From Clostridiales bacterium (GTDB lineage Bacteria; Bacillota_A; Clostridia; Christensenellales; Borkfalkiaceae): a stretch of DNA of 14,212 nt. A program made the translations under genes and the position numbers. Below, in pieces: positions 1-6,137 of this stretch. Every line of letters starts with the position of its first letter. Within the stretch, counting starts at the first letter, position 1. Location of the stretch: NCBI GenBank assembly GCA_015055785.1, contig SVHQ01000025.1, positions 1 through 14,212 on the forward strand. Reading direction: 5' to 3'. A model generated the notes under the pieces. It was not told where the DNA came from, made no database searches, and saw only the letters and a program-made list of their open reading frames with translations.

Positions 1-1
1 G

Positions 2-373
2 GTGGTGACAAATCGCACACAGGATAAAATCCTGCTGGCGAAACATGTGGAGGACGATGATTTTATCTTGTTTGCAGGGTATATCAAGAAAGGTGAAAGC
101 GCCGAAAAAGCAATTCCTCGAGAAATCAAGGAAGAACTTGGTCTTGACGTTGTTAAGGCTAAATATATGTCCTCGCGCTATCACGCAAAAAAGGACGTAT
201 TGATGCTGAACTTCATCGTCATCGTAGAAGAAAAGCCTATCAAACTCCAAGAACAGGAAATCGCTGAAGCGCGTTGGTGTTCTCCCGAAGAAGCGTTAGA
301 GCTGATTCGCAAAGGCACCACGGCAGAATATTTCCTTACGCACGCCGTCCGCGAGTTAAAGAAGAAAATTTAA
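2..373 (+). CDS. Nudix hydrolase, NudC-like, 5' end cut by window
   Basis: Partial gene; the reading frame is open to the window edge, so the true start lies upstream. A complete Nudix box (G-x5-E-x7-RE-x2-EE-x-G) occupies residues 26-48 of the visible part, with Gly26, Glu32, Arg40-Glu41, Glu44-Glu45 and Gly47. These residues bind the divalent metal used to cleave nucleoside diphosphates linked to another group. The stretch just before the box (VTN, then KILLAKH) and the later IAEARWCSPEEA resemble the catalytic half of NADH pyrophosphatases. However, where those enzymes carry SQPWPF, this protein reads SSRYHAKKDVLM (residues 57-68), so NAD(H) specificity is doubtful. Any zinc-binding N-terminal half would be outside the window. 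A terminator follows 10 nt after the stop. Nudix membership is firm; the substrate is not known. Confidence 0.9.
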   Translation: MVTNRTQDKILLAKHVEDDDFILFAGYIKKGESAEKAIPREIKEELGLDVVKAKYMSSRYHAKKDVLMLNFIVIVEEKPIKLQEQEIAEARWCSPEEALELIRKGTTAEYFLTHAVRELKKKI

Positions 374-383
374 TGCAATCCCC

Positions 384-418
384 AAAACCGTTCGATAAAA
401 TTCGAGCGGTTTCTTTTA
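384..418 (+). terminator. Rho-independent terminator of the Nudix gene
   Basis: An 11-bp stem (385-395 with 402-412, one G-T wobble) closes a 6-nt loop TAAAAT and is followed by CTTTTAT. It lies directly after the Nudix stop codon. Confidence 0.85.
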
Positions 419-523
419 TAAAAATACACCCGATGATTAAAACAATTAGCCTATTCATCAAAAAACTCTATCCGCTACTTATAAAAAAATAATCCTGTAT
501 GCCAATATTTCTTCGCTGAGCCA

Positions 524-552
524 TTGACTTTTTTTACCTGTTTTGTTATAAT
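524..552 (+). promoter_or_regulatory. Sigma-A promoter of the DUF1846 gene
   Basis: A -35 TTGACT at 524-529 and a -10 TATAAT at 547-552 are separated by 17 bp. Transcription would start near 559, giving a 5' leader of about 47 nt. The gap between the Nudix terminator and this promoter (about 419-523) holds nothing else I can recognise. Confidence 0.9.
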
Positions 553-605
553 ATAAGATAGTATAGTTATACGAATACTAACGAGGAGCTTTGGGAGGCA
601 CGGTC

Positions 606-2078
606 ATGTACAAAATCGGATTCGACAATAAGAAGTACCTTTCTATGCAATCAGAAAAGATACAAGAACGCATCGATTCTTTTGGAGATAAGTTGTATTT
701 GGAATTTGGCGGGAAACTTTTCGACGATTACCATGCCGCGCGCGTTTTACCTGGTTTTGAACCAGACAGTAAAATTAAAATGCTCTCCAAATTAAAGGAT
801 ATTGCCGAAATCCTCGTCGTTATCAGCGCGAACGATATCGTGAAAAATAAATACCGTAGCGACCTTGGTATTACCTACGATGCAGACGTTATTCGTCTTA
901 TTGATATCTTTAAAAGCAAAGGTTTGTACGTAGGTAGCGTTGTCATGACAATGTATCAGCCGCAGCCTGCCGTGGATGCTTTCATCAAGCGTTTGAATAA
1001 TCTTGGCATCGACGTGTATAAACATTATGCTATAGAAGGTTACCCTTCCGACGTGGCGAAAATTGTTAGCGAAGATGGGTATGGGAGAAATGAATATATT
1101 CCCACCAAACGCCGCCTCGTCATTGTCACGGCTCCCGGCCCCGGCAGCGGCAAAATGGCAACTTGCCTCTCTCAATTATATCATGAAAATTTACGCGGCG
1201 TGAAAGCTGGCTATGCTAAATTTGAGACTTTCCCCGTTTGGAATCTCCCCCTTTCCCACCCCGTCAACGTGGCTTATGAAGCAGCCACTGCCGACCTTAA
1301 CGACGTCAATATGATTGACCCTTTCCATTTGGAAGCTTATCAAACGCTTGCCGTTAATTACAATCGCGACGTGGAAATCTTCCCCGTTGTGTCGGCAATG
1401 CTGGAGAAAATTCTTGGTTTCTCCCCCTATAAATCCCCTACGGATATGGGCGTAAACATGGCAGGGAATTGCATCATCGACGATAAAGCTTGCCGCGAGG
1501 CTTCCTTAAATGAAGTCATTCGCCGTTACTACGCTGCATTATGCGATGCAAGAAAAGGGCTTATCAGCAAAGAAGTTGTGGCAAAATTAGAGCTTTTGAT
1601 GAGCAAATTGAGCATCTCTCCCGAAAACAGAAAAGCGATTATCCCAGCGCTCGAAAAGTCCATGAAAACAAATGCACCTGCTGTTGCCATTGAGCTCAAC
1701 GACGGCAGAATCGTAACAGGCAAAACGGGAAATCTACTCGGCGCGTCAGCAGCTTGTCTGTTAAACGCATTAAAAGTGTTGGGCGGCATCGACGATGATA
1801 TTGAGCTTATCTCCCCGACGATTATCGAGCCTATACAAAAATTAAAAGTCAATCACATGGGTTCACTCAATCCTCGTTTGCATACGGACGAAGTTTTGAT
1901 GGCGCTTGCTATCTGCGCCGTAACCGACCCAAAAGCAAAACTTGCCATGGAACAATTAGATAAATTAAAAAATTGCGAAATTCACTCCACGGTCATTCTC
2001 GCACACACCGATGAAAAAACCTTTAAAACGCTGGGAATGCATCTCACTTGCGAGCCACAACGTTTTGTATCATGTTAA
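606..2078 (+). CDS. DUF1846 family protein
   Basis: 490-aa cytosolic protein recognised as DUF1846 (UPF0371) from the N-terminal MYKIGFDNKKYLSMQSEKI block, the LPGFEPDSKIKML segment and the internal block around FPVWNLPLSHPVN. A glycine-rich P-loop-like segment, TAPGPGSGK (about residues 175-183), follows a beta-strand-like VIV. It could bind a phosphate or nucleotide, but the family has no established reaction that I can name. The length is usual for the family. The start was taken as ATG at 606 because GGGAGG at 593-598 lies 7 nt before it; a TTG at 591 in the same frame has no proper site. The gene is monocistronic, with its own consensus promoter and a shared terminator downstream. Confidence 0.93.
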   Translation: MYKIGFDNKKYLSMQSEKIQERIDSFGDKLYLEFGGKLFDDYHAARVLPGFEPDSKIKMLSKLKDIAEILVVISANDIVKNKYRSDLGITYDADVIRLIDIFKSKGLYVGSVVMTMYQPQPAVDAFIKRLNNLGIDVYKHYAIEGYPSDVAKIVSEDGYGRNEYIPTKRRLVIVTAPGPGSGKMATCLSQLYHENLRGVKAGYAKFETFPVWNLPLSHPVNVAYEAATADLNDVNMIDPFHLEAYQTLAVNYNRDVEIFPVVSAMLEKILGFSPYKSPTDMGVNMAGNCIIDDKACREASLNEVIRRYYAALCDARKGLISKEVVAKLELLMSKLSISPENRKAIIPALEKSMKTNAPAVAIELNDGRIVTGKTGNLLGASAACLLNALKVLGGIDDDIELISPTIIEPIQKLKVNHMGSLNPRLHTDEVLMALAICAVTDPKAKLAMEQLDKLKNCEIHSTVILAHTDEKTFKTLGMHLTCEPQRFVSC

Positions 2079-2093
2079 AATATACGATAAAGC

Positions 2094-2127
2094 AAAAAAC
2101 GAACTCCAAAGAGTTCGTTTTTTATTT
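2094..2127. terminator. Bidirectional terminator between convergent genes
   Basis: A perfect 13-bp stem (2094-2106 with 2111-2123, loop CAAA) has A-runs on the left and T-runs on the right, so it can end transcription of the DUF1846 gene on plus and of the EIIC-like gene on minus. It lies 15 nt after the DUF1846 stop and 24 nt after the stop of the minus-strand gene. Confidence 0.92.
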
Positions 2128-2151
2128 CATCTCGTACATGGTACGTCTATT

Positions 2152-3273
2152 TTATTCAGGAAGTTTCATATCCCCTTCCTTAATCCAGCCCTTTTTGCGC
2201 ATAAACTCAGATATAAACCAATTCAGCAAAGCAGGCAAAATAATCATCAACAACACAATGCCAACATAGCCAAGCCAGCCTTCCGTATAATTAAACAAAT
2301 CGAACACGCCAACAAAACCGCTGGTACCCATGCCGCCGCCCGAACTGCCACATTTCAACTTGAATAAGCAAGTGGAAAGAGGTCCGCAAATGGCACTGGA
2401 AATAATCATCGGCAACATAATGACGGGTTTTTTCATAATGTTGGGGATTTGTAACATACTCGTACCAATCCCTTGCGCAATCAAACCGCCAAACTTATTT
2501 TCACGATAGCTGGCTACGGCAAAGCCGACCATGTGACAAGCGCAGCCCACCGTTGCCGCACCACCTGCAAGCAACATCGCTTCATAACCCTCAGCCATAA
2601 CGCCTTGTGCCAAAACGGGGCTTGCAACAGCCACCCAAATAGCAGCAGAAGATGTGGGCATCGTCAGCAAAACACCCATAATCACGGCAATCACAATCCC
2701 CATGATAAACGGCGTCGCTTCCGTTGCAATTGCAATCAGAGCTCCCAATTGATTGACGAGCCAAATAAAAGGATACGCCGCAAACACACCGCCAAGCGAC
2801 AACACCAACGCCCCCAACGGCACCAAAAGTATATCTAATTTTGTTTTTCCTGCGTATAATTCCACGATTTCCACTACCACCATGGTAACAACGTACGCGC
2901 CGATGGGATTCCCAGGCGCACCCAACACAAAACCCGTCAACGGCGCCGCGCCCACCATCAATTTATCGGCAAACGCGCCCACCATGCCTGCCACAGCCGC
3001 AGAAAAAATCAACAATTTATTCTTCCCTAAGGCGTGCGCAATCCCAATTCCGATGCCTGCACCCATTAAGGTTTTGGCGATGCTCGCTATGTAGGTCAAT
3101 GTCGCCCCGACATAATTGCCGTCCCCTATCTTATTCACCCAGCCGGCTATCTGCGCCAAAATCGTGCCTGCTATCAACGTTACAAACAAACCTTGCGCCA
3201 TGCCCGAAAACGCTGTGATAAAAAAACGCTTGGGCAGGGTCTTGAAATAATTAGCCACTTTCTCTTTTTTCAT
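2152..3273 (-). CDS. PfoR-like PTS EIIC-type membrane protein
   Basis: 373-aa very hydrophobic integral membrane protein, roughly nine or ten segments, rich in Gly and Ala. The N-terminus MKKEKVANYFKTLPKRFFI runs into a first membrane segment with GMAQGLFVTLIAGTIL. The pattern matches the EIIC_2 (PfoR-type) family: permease-like proteins of the sugar phosphotransferase class, some described as regulators of perfringolysin. No EIIA or EIIB domain is fused or encoded nearby, so whether it moves a substrate is unknown. A Gly/Cys-rich stretch KCGSSGGGMGTSG lies near the C-terminus. GGAGA at 3282-3286 is 8 nt before the ATG. A consensus promoter and repeated ATCGAT boxes lie upstream, so it is probably controlled as a single gene. 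Confidence 0.82.
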   Translation of the reverse strand: MKKEKVANYFKTLPKRFFITAFSGMAQGLFVTLIAGTILAQIAGWVNKIGDGNYVGATLTYIASIAKTLMGAGIGIGIAHALGKNKLLIFSAAVAGMVGAFADKLMVGAAPLTGFVLGAPGNPIGAYVVTMVVVEIVELYAGKTKLDILLVPLGALVLSLGGVFAAYPFIWLVNQLGALIAIATEATPFIMGIVIAVIMGVLLTMPTSSAAIWVAVASPVLAQGVMAEGYEAMLLAGGAATVGCACHMVGFAVASYRENKFGGLIAQGIGTSMLQIPNIMKKPVIMLPMIISSAICGPLSTCLFKLKCGSSGGGMGTSGFVGVFDLFNYTEGWLGYVGIVLLMIILPALLNWFISEFMRKKGWIKEGDMKLPE

Positions 3274-3316
3274 TGTTCAAATCTCCATCAAGGCGGATAT
3301 TTATTAAAGCACTCCC

Positions 3317-3345
3317 ATTATATTCCCTAAATCGATAAAAGTCAA
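3317..3345 (-). promoter_or_regulatory. Promoter of the EIIC-like gene
   Basis: Read on minus, a -35 TTGACT (3345-3340) and a -10 TATAAT (3322-3317) are 17 bp apart. Transcription would begin near 3310, about 37 nt before the start codon. Confidence 0.88.
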
Positions 3346-3387
3346 GCGATTTAACCCAATCGATAAAAAATTATTGATTCGATAATT
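3329..3387. promoter_or_regulatory. Repeated ATCGAT boxes, possible operator
   Basis: AATCGATAAAA occurs at 3330-3340 (inside the promoter spacer, touching the -35) and again at 3358-3368 (upstream of the -35). A related ATTCGATAATT lies at 3377-3387. A half-matching, inverted AAGCGATTT lies at 3344-3352. The first two copies are 28 bp apart. The placement suggests repressor or activator sites for the EIIC-like gene. No regulator gene is adjacent, so this is inference. Confidence 0.4.
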
Positions 3388-3416
3388 TTTAGCGTAGGCT
3401 CGCCATCTTCCCACCC

Positions 3417-3530
3417 TGTCGTTGCGAGCGAAACAAAGTAAAGCGTAGCAATCTCATAGAAATCATAGCCTTATTTTATACGAGATTGCCACATTACGCT
3501 CCATTACCTTCCGCTTCATTCGCAATGACA
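3417..3530. repeat. Imperfect inverted-repeat (REP/MITE-like) element
   Basis: The left arm begins TGTCGTTGCGAGCGAA (3417-3432). The right arm, read on minus from 3530, begins TGTCATTGCGAATGAA. Further inward both arms share AGCGTA and then GCAATCTC. The whole could fold into a long interrupted hairpin about 114 bp across. The TGTCATTGCGAGCGAA type of sequence resembles short dispersed palindromic repeats seen in many bacterial genomes (from general memory, not checked). It encodes no protein and shows no obvious target-site duplication. Confidence 0.65.
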
Positions 3531-3547
3531 AATGCAACACAAAAAGC

Positions 3548-3588
3548 AAAACGCCGTCCCCTGCCACGAGCGGAGAACGGCATTTTTT
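3548..3588 (-). terminator. Terminator of the DUF1540 gene
   Basis: A stem between 3553 and 3581 (GCCGT with ACGGC, continuing inward with mismatches) lies 18 nt after the DUF1540 stop codon on minus. On minus it is followed by GTTTTGCTTTTT. The plus-strand side also ends in six T's, so it could work in both directions. Confidence 0.65.
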
Positions 3589-3599
3589 AATTTGTTTGA

Positions 3600-3770
3600 T
3601 TATTTCCTTTCAAAGCTATCGCAACAAGTGCAGCTTTCTGCATCACAGCTACACGTATTGCCTACGTGGATTTTTCTAAGCGTACAATAATCGCCAGAAC
3701 GGTTGTACTTACATTCCGTTACGCCACAGCCAATGGAAGTATTCACTTCTTGTTTGTTTTCATTCATCAT
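3600..3770 (-). CDS. DUF1540 small cysteine-rich protein
   Basis: 56-aa protein starting MMNENKQEVN. Eight cysteines stand at residues 15, 20, 29, 40, 42, 47, 49 and 50. The pattern C-x-V-x2-C-x-YN-x2-G-x2-C, then I-x-VG near 34-37 and a final CDSF, matches the DUF1540 domain, which is thought to bind metal through its cysteines and occurs in spore-forming Clostridia and Bacilli. The function is unknown. AAAGGAGG (3787-3780 on minus) is a near-perfect ribosome binding site 9 nt before the first ATG. A terminator follows the stop. It is divergent from rplI. The second codon is also ATG and could be the start (55 aa). Confidence 0.9.
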   Translation of the reverse strand: MMNENKQEVNTSIGCGVTECKYNRSGDYCTLRKIHVGNTCSCDAESCTCCDSFERK

Positions 3771-3805
3771 AATCAAATTCCTCCTTTAAAGGTGAGAACA
3801 GTATA

Positions 3806-3842
3806 TGCAAATTTGCAAAAGACTATTGACATTTTGCAAAAT
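3806..3842. promoter_or_regulatory. TTTGCAAA palindromes in a divergent promoter region
   Basis: TGCAAATTTGCA (3806-3817) and ATTTTGCAAAAT (3831-3842) are perfect 12-bp palindromes. A TTTGCAAAA core also occurs at 3812-3820; its GC centre is 21 bp, two helical turns, from the GC centre of the second palindrome. The second palindrome fills most of the rplI promoter spacer. They look like possible binding sites affecting rplI and/or the DUF1540 gene. The cores are AT-rich, so chance is not excluded. Confidence 0.35.
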
Positions 3843-3854
3843 TTCCTGTAAAAT
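3826..3854 (+). promoter_or_regulatory. Promoter of rplI
   Basis: A perfect -35 TTGACA (3826-3831), a 17-bp spacer and a -10 TAAAAT (3849-3854). Transcription would start near 3861, giving a leader of about 77 nt. Confidence 0.88.
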
Positions 3855-3937
3855 AGTATTGGAAATATTTAGGGATAAGAAAAAGGCAATTTACGCCTTT
3901 CGCCCTTGAAGCAATTTCAGAGCAGGAGGATATGTAT

Positions 3938-4378
3938 ATGAAAGTTATTTTAAAAGCAGACGTGAAAGGCACGGGTAAAAAAGGCGACGTTGTAGAAGTC
4001 GCTGACGGTTATGGCAGAAACTTCCTTATTAAAAAAGGACTTGCAGCAATCGCTACGGCAAGCAACGTAAACGAGGCACAACAAAAAAAGGAAGCGGCAG
4101 CTTTCCATAAAGCGGAAGAAGTGAAAGCATTGAAAGCTTTAGCAGATTCCTTAAACGGCAAAACCGTGACGGTGAAAATCAAAGTAGGCGAAAATGGCAA
4201 AGTGTTCGGAAGCGTAACAGCAGCGCACGTTTCGGAAGCGCTTACGGGCATGGGTTTTGACATTGATAAAAAGAAAATTAAGATGGACGGCGTTAAAAAC
4301 GTGGGCAGTTACCCTGCAGAAATCCGTTTAATGGAAAACGTTATTGCCAAAATCACTGTTGTGGTGGAAGGTCTTTAA
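3938..4378 (+). CDS. rplI: Ribosomal protein L9
   Basis: 146-aa large-subunit ribosomal protein bL9, which binds 23S rRNA at the base of the L1 stalk. The N-terminal domain [30 protein letters not shown] with its conserved Gly/Lys pattern, a charged Ala/Lys/Glu-rich connecting helix (about 45-75), and the C-terminal domain with GKVFGSVT are all present, and the length is normal. Start chosen at 3938 because AGGAGG (3924-3929) is 8 nt before it; an in-frame ATG at 3932 is only 2 nt from that site. A small hairpin, AAAGGC (3882-3887) with GCCTTT (3895-3900), lies in the leader without a T-run. The gene is monocistronic here, between its own promoter and terminator. Confidence 0.97.
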   Translation: MKVILKADVKGTGKKGDVVEVADGYGRNFLIKKGLAAIATASNVNEAQQKKEAAAFHKAEEVKALKALADSLNGKTVTVKIKVGENGKVFGSVTAAHVSEALTGMGFDIDKKKIKMDGVKNVGSYPAEIRLMENVIAKITVVVEGL

Positions 4379-4397
4379 TGACAACGATTCTAATCGC

Positions 4398-4430
4398 AAA
4401 CTCCGCGGAGCAATTTCCGCGGAGTTTTTA
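4398..4430 (+). terminator. Terminator of rplI
   Basis: A perfect 12-bp stem (4398-4409 with 4416-4427, loop GCAATT) with a CCGCGG core, running into five T's. It starts 19 nt after the rplI stop. Confidence 0.92.
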
Positions 4431-4464
4431 TACAAAATTATGCAACAATCCCCCTATAAACCAC

Positions 4465-4493
4465 TTGCGAGCGTCATAAAAATATGGTAAAAT
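4465..4493 (+). promoter_or_regulatory. Promoter of the YitT-family gene
   Basis: A -35-like TTGCGA (4465-4470), a 17-bp spacer, and a -10 TAAAAT (4488-4493) preceded by TGG, which makes an extended -10 element that can compensate for the weak -35. Confidence 0.75.
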
Positions 4494-4523
4494 ACACGTA
4501 GATAAAATAAGAAGGTCGTTATT

Positions 4524-5525
4524 ATGAGCGAACAAGAAAATAAGACGGACGCGTCGACACCGGCAAACCGTCCACCCAAAATCACCAAACACGATATCGA
4601 GCACTCCTCCACCACCACAAAAGGAAGAGCGCTTTTAATCATAAAATCTATTATCTATACGGTGATTTCCTCTTTGCTTATCGCGGTTGCCGCGTACAGC
4701 CTTATCACCCCCAACAACTTCACGATTGGCGGTGTATCGGGTATTGCCATTCTTTTGGAAATCATCACGCATGGGAAGATGCCGCAAAGTATTGGTGTGT
4801 TAGCACTCAACCTACCTCTCATCGTGCTTGCCGTTTTCTTTGTCAAAAAGAAATTCGCCATTCTTTCCACAGCAAATATCCTCTTGCAATCGTTATGGCT
4901 GTTTATTTTAGAGAATCTCTTGCCCAATTTAAAAATACAATTTACGGGCGGTGAAAGTGAAAAAATCTTCGCAGCCCTTGCCGCCGGCGTTTGTATCGGC
5001 GCTGCAATCGCACTTGCTTTTAAAGTGGGGGGCAGCACGGGCGGCACGGATATTTTAGCTGTTCTCATTCAGAAAAAAATCACAGCGACTTCCATTTCGT
5101 CCATGATTTTCATGATTAACTGCGTTATTATTGGCGCATCGTTGTTTGTTTTCTACGACAGCGAAAAAATGTTGGCTTATAATTTACTTCCCATTATGCT
5201 CGCTACGTTCGAATCGTATATCGAGAGCAAAACAAATGAATCGGTCACCTATGGTTTCCAATCGGCAATCGAATTCCGTATCATCACCGACAAACCTGAA
5301 GAAATGTCGAATATACTGATGCGCGAACTCAGCCGCGGCGTCACGTCACTCCCTGCGACGGGTATGTACACAAACGAAACGCATTCCATGCTCCTTTGCG
5401 TAGTCAGCCGCCGCCAAGCGGCAACCGTTCGCCGTATCATGAAAACGGTTGACCCCGATTCTTTTGCGGTTATGTCCAATGTTTCACAAGTATTGGGACT
5501 TGGTTTTTACAGAGAAGAAGTGTAA
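4524..5525 (+). CDS. YitT family membrane protein (DUF161-DUF2179)
   Basis: 333-aa membrane protein. A hydrophilic, Thr/Pro/Lys-rich N-terminal tail (residues 1-35) precedes about five or six hydrophobic segments between 36 and 230. These include the family's N-terminal ITPNNFTIGGVSGIAILL (61-78) and the glycine-rich FKVGGSTGGTDILA (166-179). The C-terminal cytosolic DUF2179 domain (about 245-325) includes RGVTSLPATGMYT and LCVVSRRQ and ends in LGLGFYREEV. The family is common in Firmicutes; the transported substrate, if any, is not established. GAAGG at 4511-4515 lies 8 nt before the ATG. The gene stands alone between a promoter and a terminator. The 35-residue charged tail is longer than I expect for the family. 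Confidence 0.92.
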   Translation: MSEQENKTDASTPANRPPKITKHDIEHSSTTTKGRALLIIKSIIYTVISSLLIAVAAYSLITPNNFTIGGVSGIAILLEIITHGKMPQSIGVLALNLPLIVLAVFFVKKKFAILSTANILLQSLWLFILENLLPNLKIQFTGGESEKIFAALAAGVCIGAAIALAFKVGGSTGGTDILAVLIQKKITATSISSMIFMINCVIIGASLFVFYDSEKMLAYNLLPIMLATFESYIESKTNESVTYGFQSAIEFRIITDKPEEMSNILMRELSRGVTSLPATGMYTNETHSMLLCVVSRRQAATVRRIMKTVDPDSFAVMSNVSQVLGLGFYREEV

Positions 5526-5565
5526 AAAATCCCCTTTCTTTCGGTTTTAAAAATTGAATATGCTG

Positions 5566-5600
5566 AAAAGGAGAAAATACGTTTTTCTCCTTTTTCTTTA
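5566..5600 (+). terminator. Terminator of the YitT-family gene
   Basis: A 12-bp stem (5566-5577 with 5583-5594), with GGAG/CTCC at its centre, loop TACGT, then CTTTA. The 3' arm CTTTTTCTCCTTTTT-like sequence is repeated at about 5624-5639, so the 5' arm has a second possible partner. Confidence 0.75.
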
Positions 5601-5673
5601 AGGCATTCAAGCCATTTCCTCTGCTTTTTCTCCTTTTTACGTCCAAGAAATTGTTTTTTTTCGAATAAAATAC

Positions 5674-5700
5674 AAAAAAACCCTTATTTTTCAAGGTTTT
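5674..5700 (-). terminator. Terminator-like hairpin upstream of the HU gene
   Basis: On minus, AAAACCTT (5700-5693) pairs with AAGG-(G)-TTTT, with one bulged base, and runs into seven T's. No minus-strand gene ends here, so its role is unclear; it may block read-through or antisense transcription. The rest of the AT-rich 5601-5724 gap shows no gene. Confidence 0.4.
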
Positions 5701-5724
5701 CAGCAATTTTTTTACGATGGGTAC

Positions 5725-5753
5725 TTGACAAAATCTAACAGATAGGCTATAAT
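5725..5753 (+). promoter_or_regulatory. Consensus promoter of the HU gene
   Basis: TTGACA (5725-5730), 17 bp, TATAAT (5748-5753): both hexamers match the consensus exactly, as expected for a highly expressed nucleoid protein. The leader is about 54 nt. Confidence 0.93.
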
Positions 5754-5813
5754 AAGATTACTTAAAGATTTTGCGTTTTTAAGAAATAATTATAAAAAAG
5801 GGGATTTACTCTT

Positions 5814-6089
5814 ATGAACAAAGGCGAATTGATTAAAGCAATGGCAGAAAAAGCAGGTTTCACACAGAAAGATGCAGCAGCAGCATACGACGCATTCGTA
5901 GAAGCAGTTACGGACGCTTTGAAAGCTGGCGAAAAAGTACAACTCATCGGCTTCGGTACGTTCGAAGTTAAGAACGTTGCTGCAAAAGAAGGCATCAACC
6001 CTCAAACGAAAGCAAAGGTTAAAATTCCTGCTTGCAAGAAACCCGTTATGAAATTCGGTAAAGCTTATAAAGATATCATCAACAACTAA
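5814..6089 (+). CDS. hup: HU-family DNA-binding protein
   Basis: 91-aa nucleoid protein of the HU/IHF family, which bends and compacts DNA as a dimer. The helical N-terminus MNKGELIKAMAEKAGFTQKD, the core LIGFGTFEV (44-52), the NPQT arm tip (62-65, with the intercalating proline at 63) and the C-terminal GKAYKDI are all present; length is normal. Compared with Bacillus HU as I remember it, arginines at 53, 55, 58 and 61 of the DNA-binding arm are Lys, Val, Lys and Ile here. The whole protein contains no arginine but many lysines, and carries one Cys (74). An AAGGGGA site (from about 5798) lies about 10 nt before the ATG. It has its own consensus promoter and a terminator. HU assignment is firm; altered DNA affinity is inference. 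Confidence 0.95.
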   Translation: MNKGELIKAMAEKAGFTQKDAAAAYDAFVEAVTDALKAGEKVQLIGFGTFEVKNVAAKEGINPQTKAKVKIPACKKPVMKFGKAYKDIINN

Positions 6090-6102
6090 TTCATGTAGAG
6101 AT

Positions 6103-6135
6103 AAAAAATCCGAGGCAATCTCCTCGGATTTTTTT
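6103..6135. terminator. Bidirectional terminator, HU / ABC exporter
   Basis: A perfect 13-bp stem (6103-6115 with 6122-6134, loop CAATCT) flanked by A's and T's. It ends the HU transcript on plus and the ABC operon on minus, whose last stop codon is only 3 nt away. Confidence 0.93.
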
Positions 6136-6137
6136 CT

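Noticed and set aside
591..605. TTG at 591 as start of the DUF1846 protein
   Set aside because: The GGGAGG at 593-598 would then lie inside the gene; it is correctly spaced for the ATG at 606, which gives the family's usual N-terminus.
792..1175. 127-aa minus-strand ORF within the DUF1846 gene
   Set aside because: Antisense of a conserved coding region, no promoter or ribosome binding site.
2473..2838. 121-aa plus-strand ORF rich in His, Arg and Asn
   Set aside because: It is the antisense reading of the membrane protein gene; such composition is the typical shadow of hydrophobic codons.
3882..3900. rplI leader hairpin as an attenuator
   Set aside because: A 6-bp AAAGGC/GCCTTT stem without a T-run and no competing structure seen; too little to claim regulation.
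3932..3937. ATG at 3932 as rplI start
   Set aside because: It is only 2 nt from AGGAGG; the ATG at 3938 is 8 nt away and gives the standard MKVIL start.
5470..5706. 78-aa minus-strand ORF between YitT and HU
   Set aside because: Lys/Phe-rich product from AT-rich DNA, overlapping the YitT 3' end and two hairpins, no ribosome binding site.
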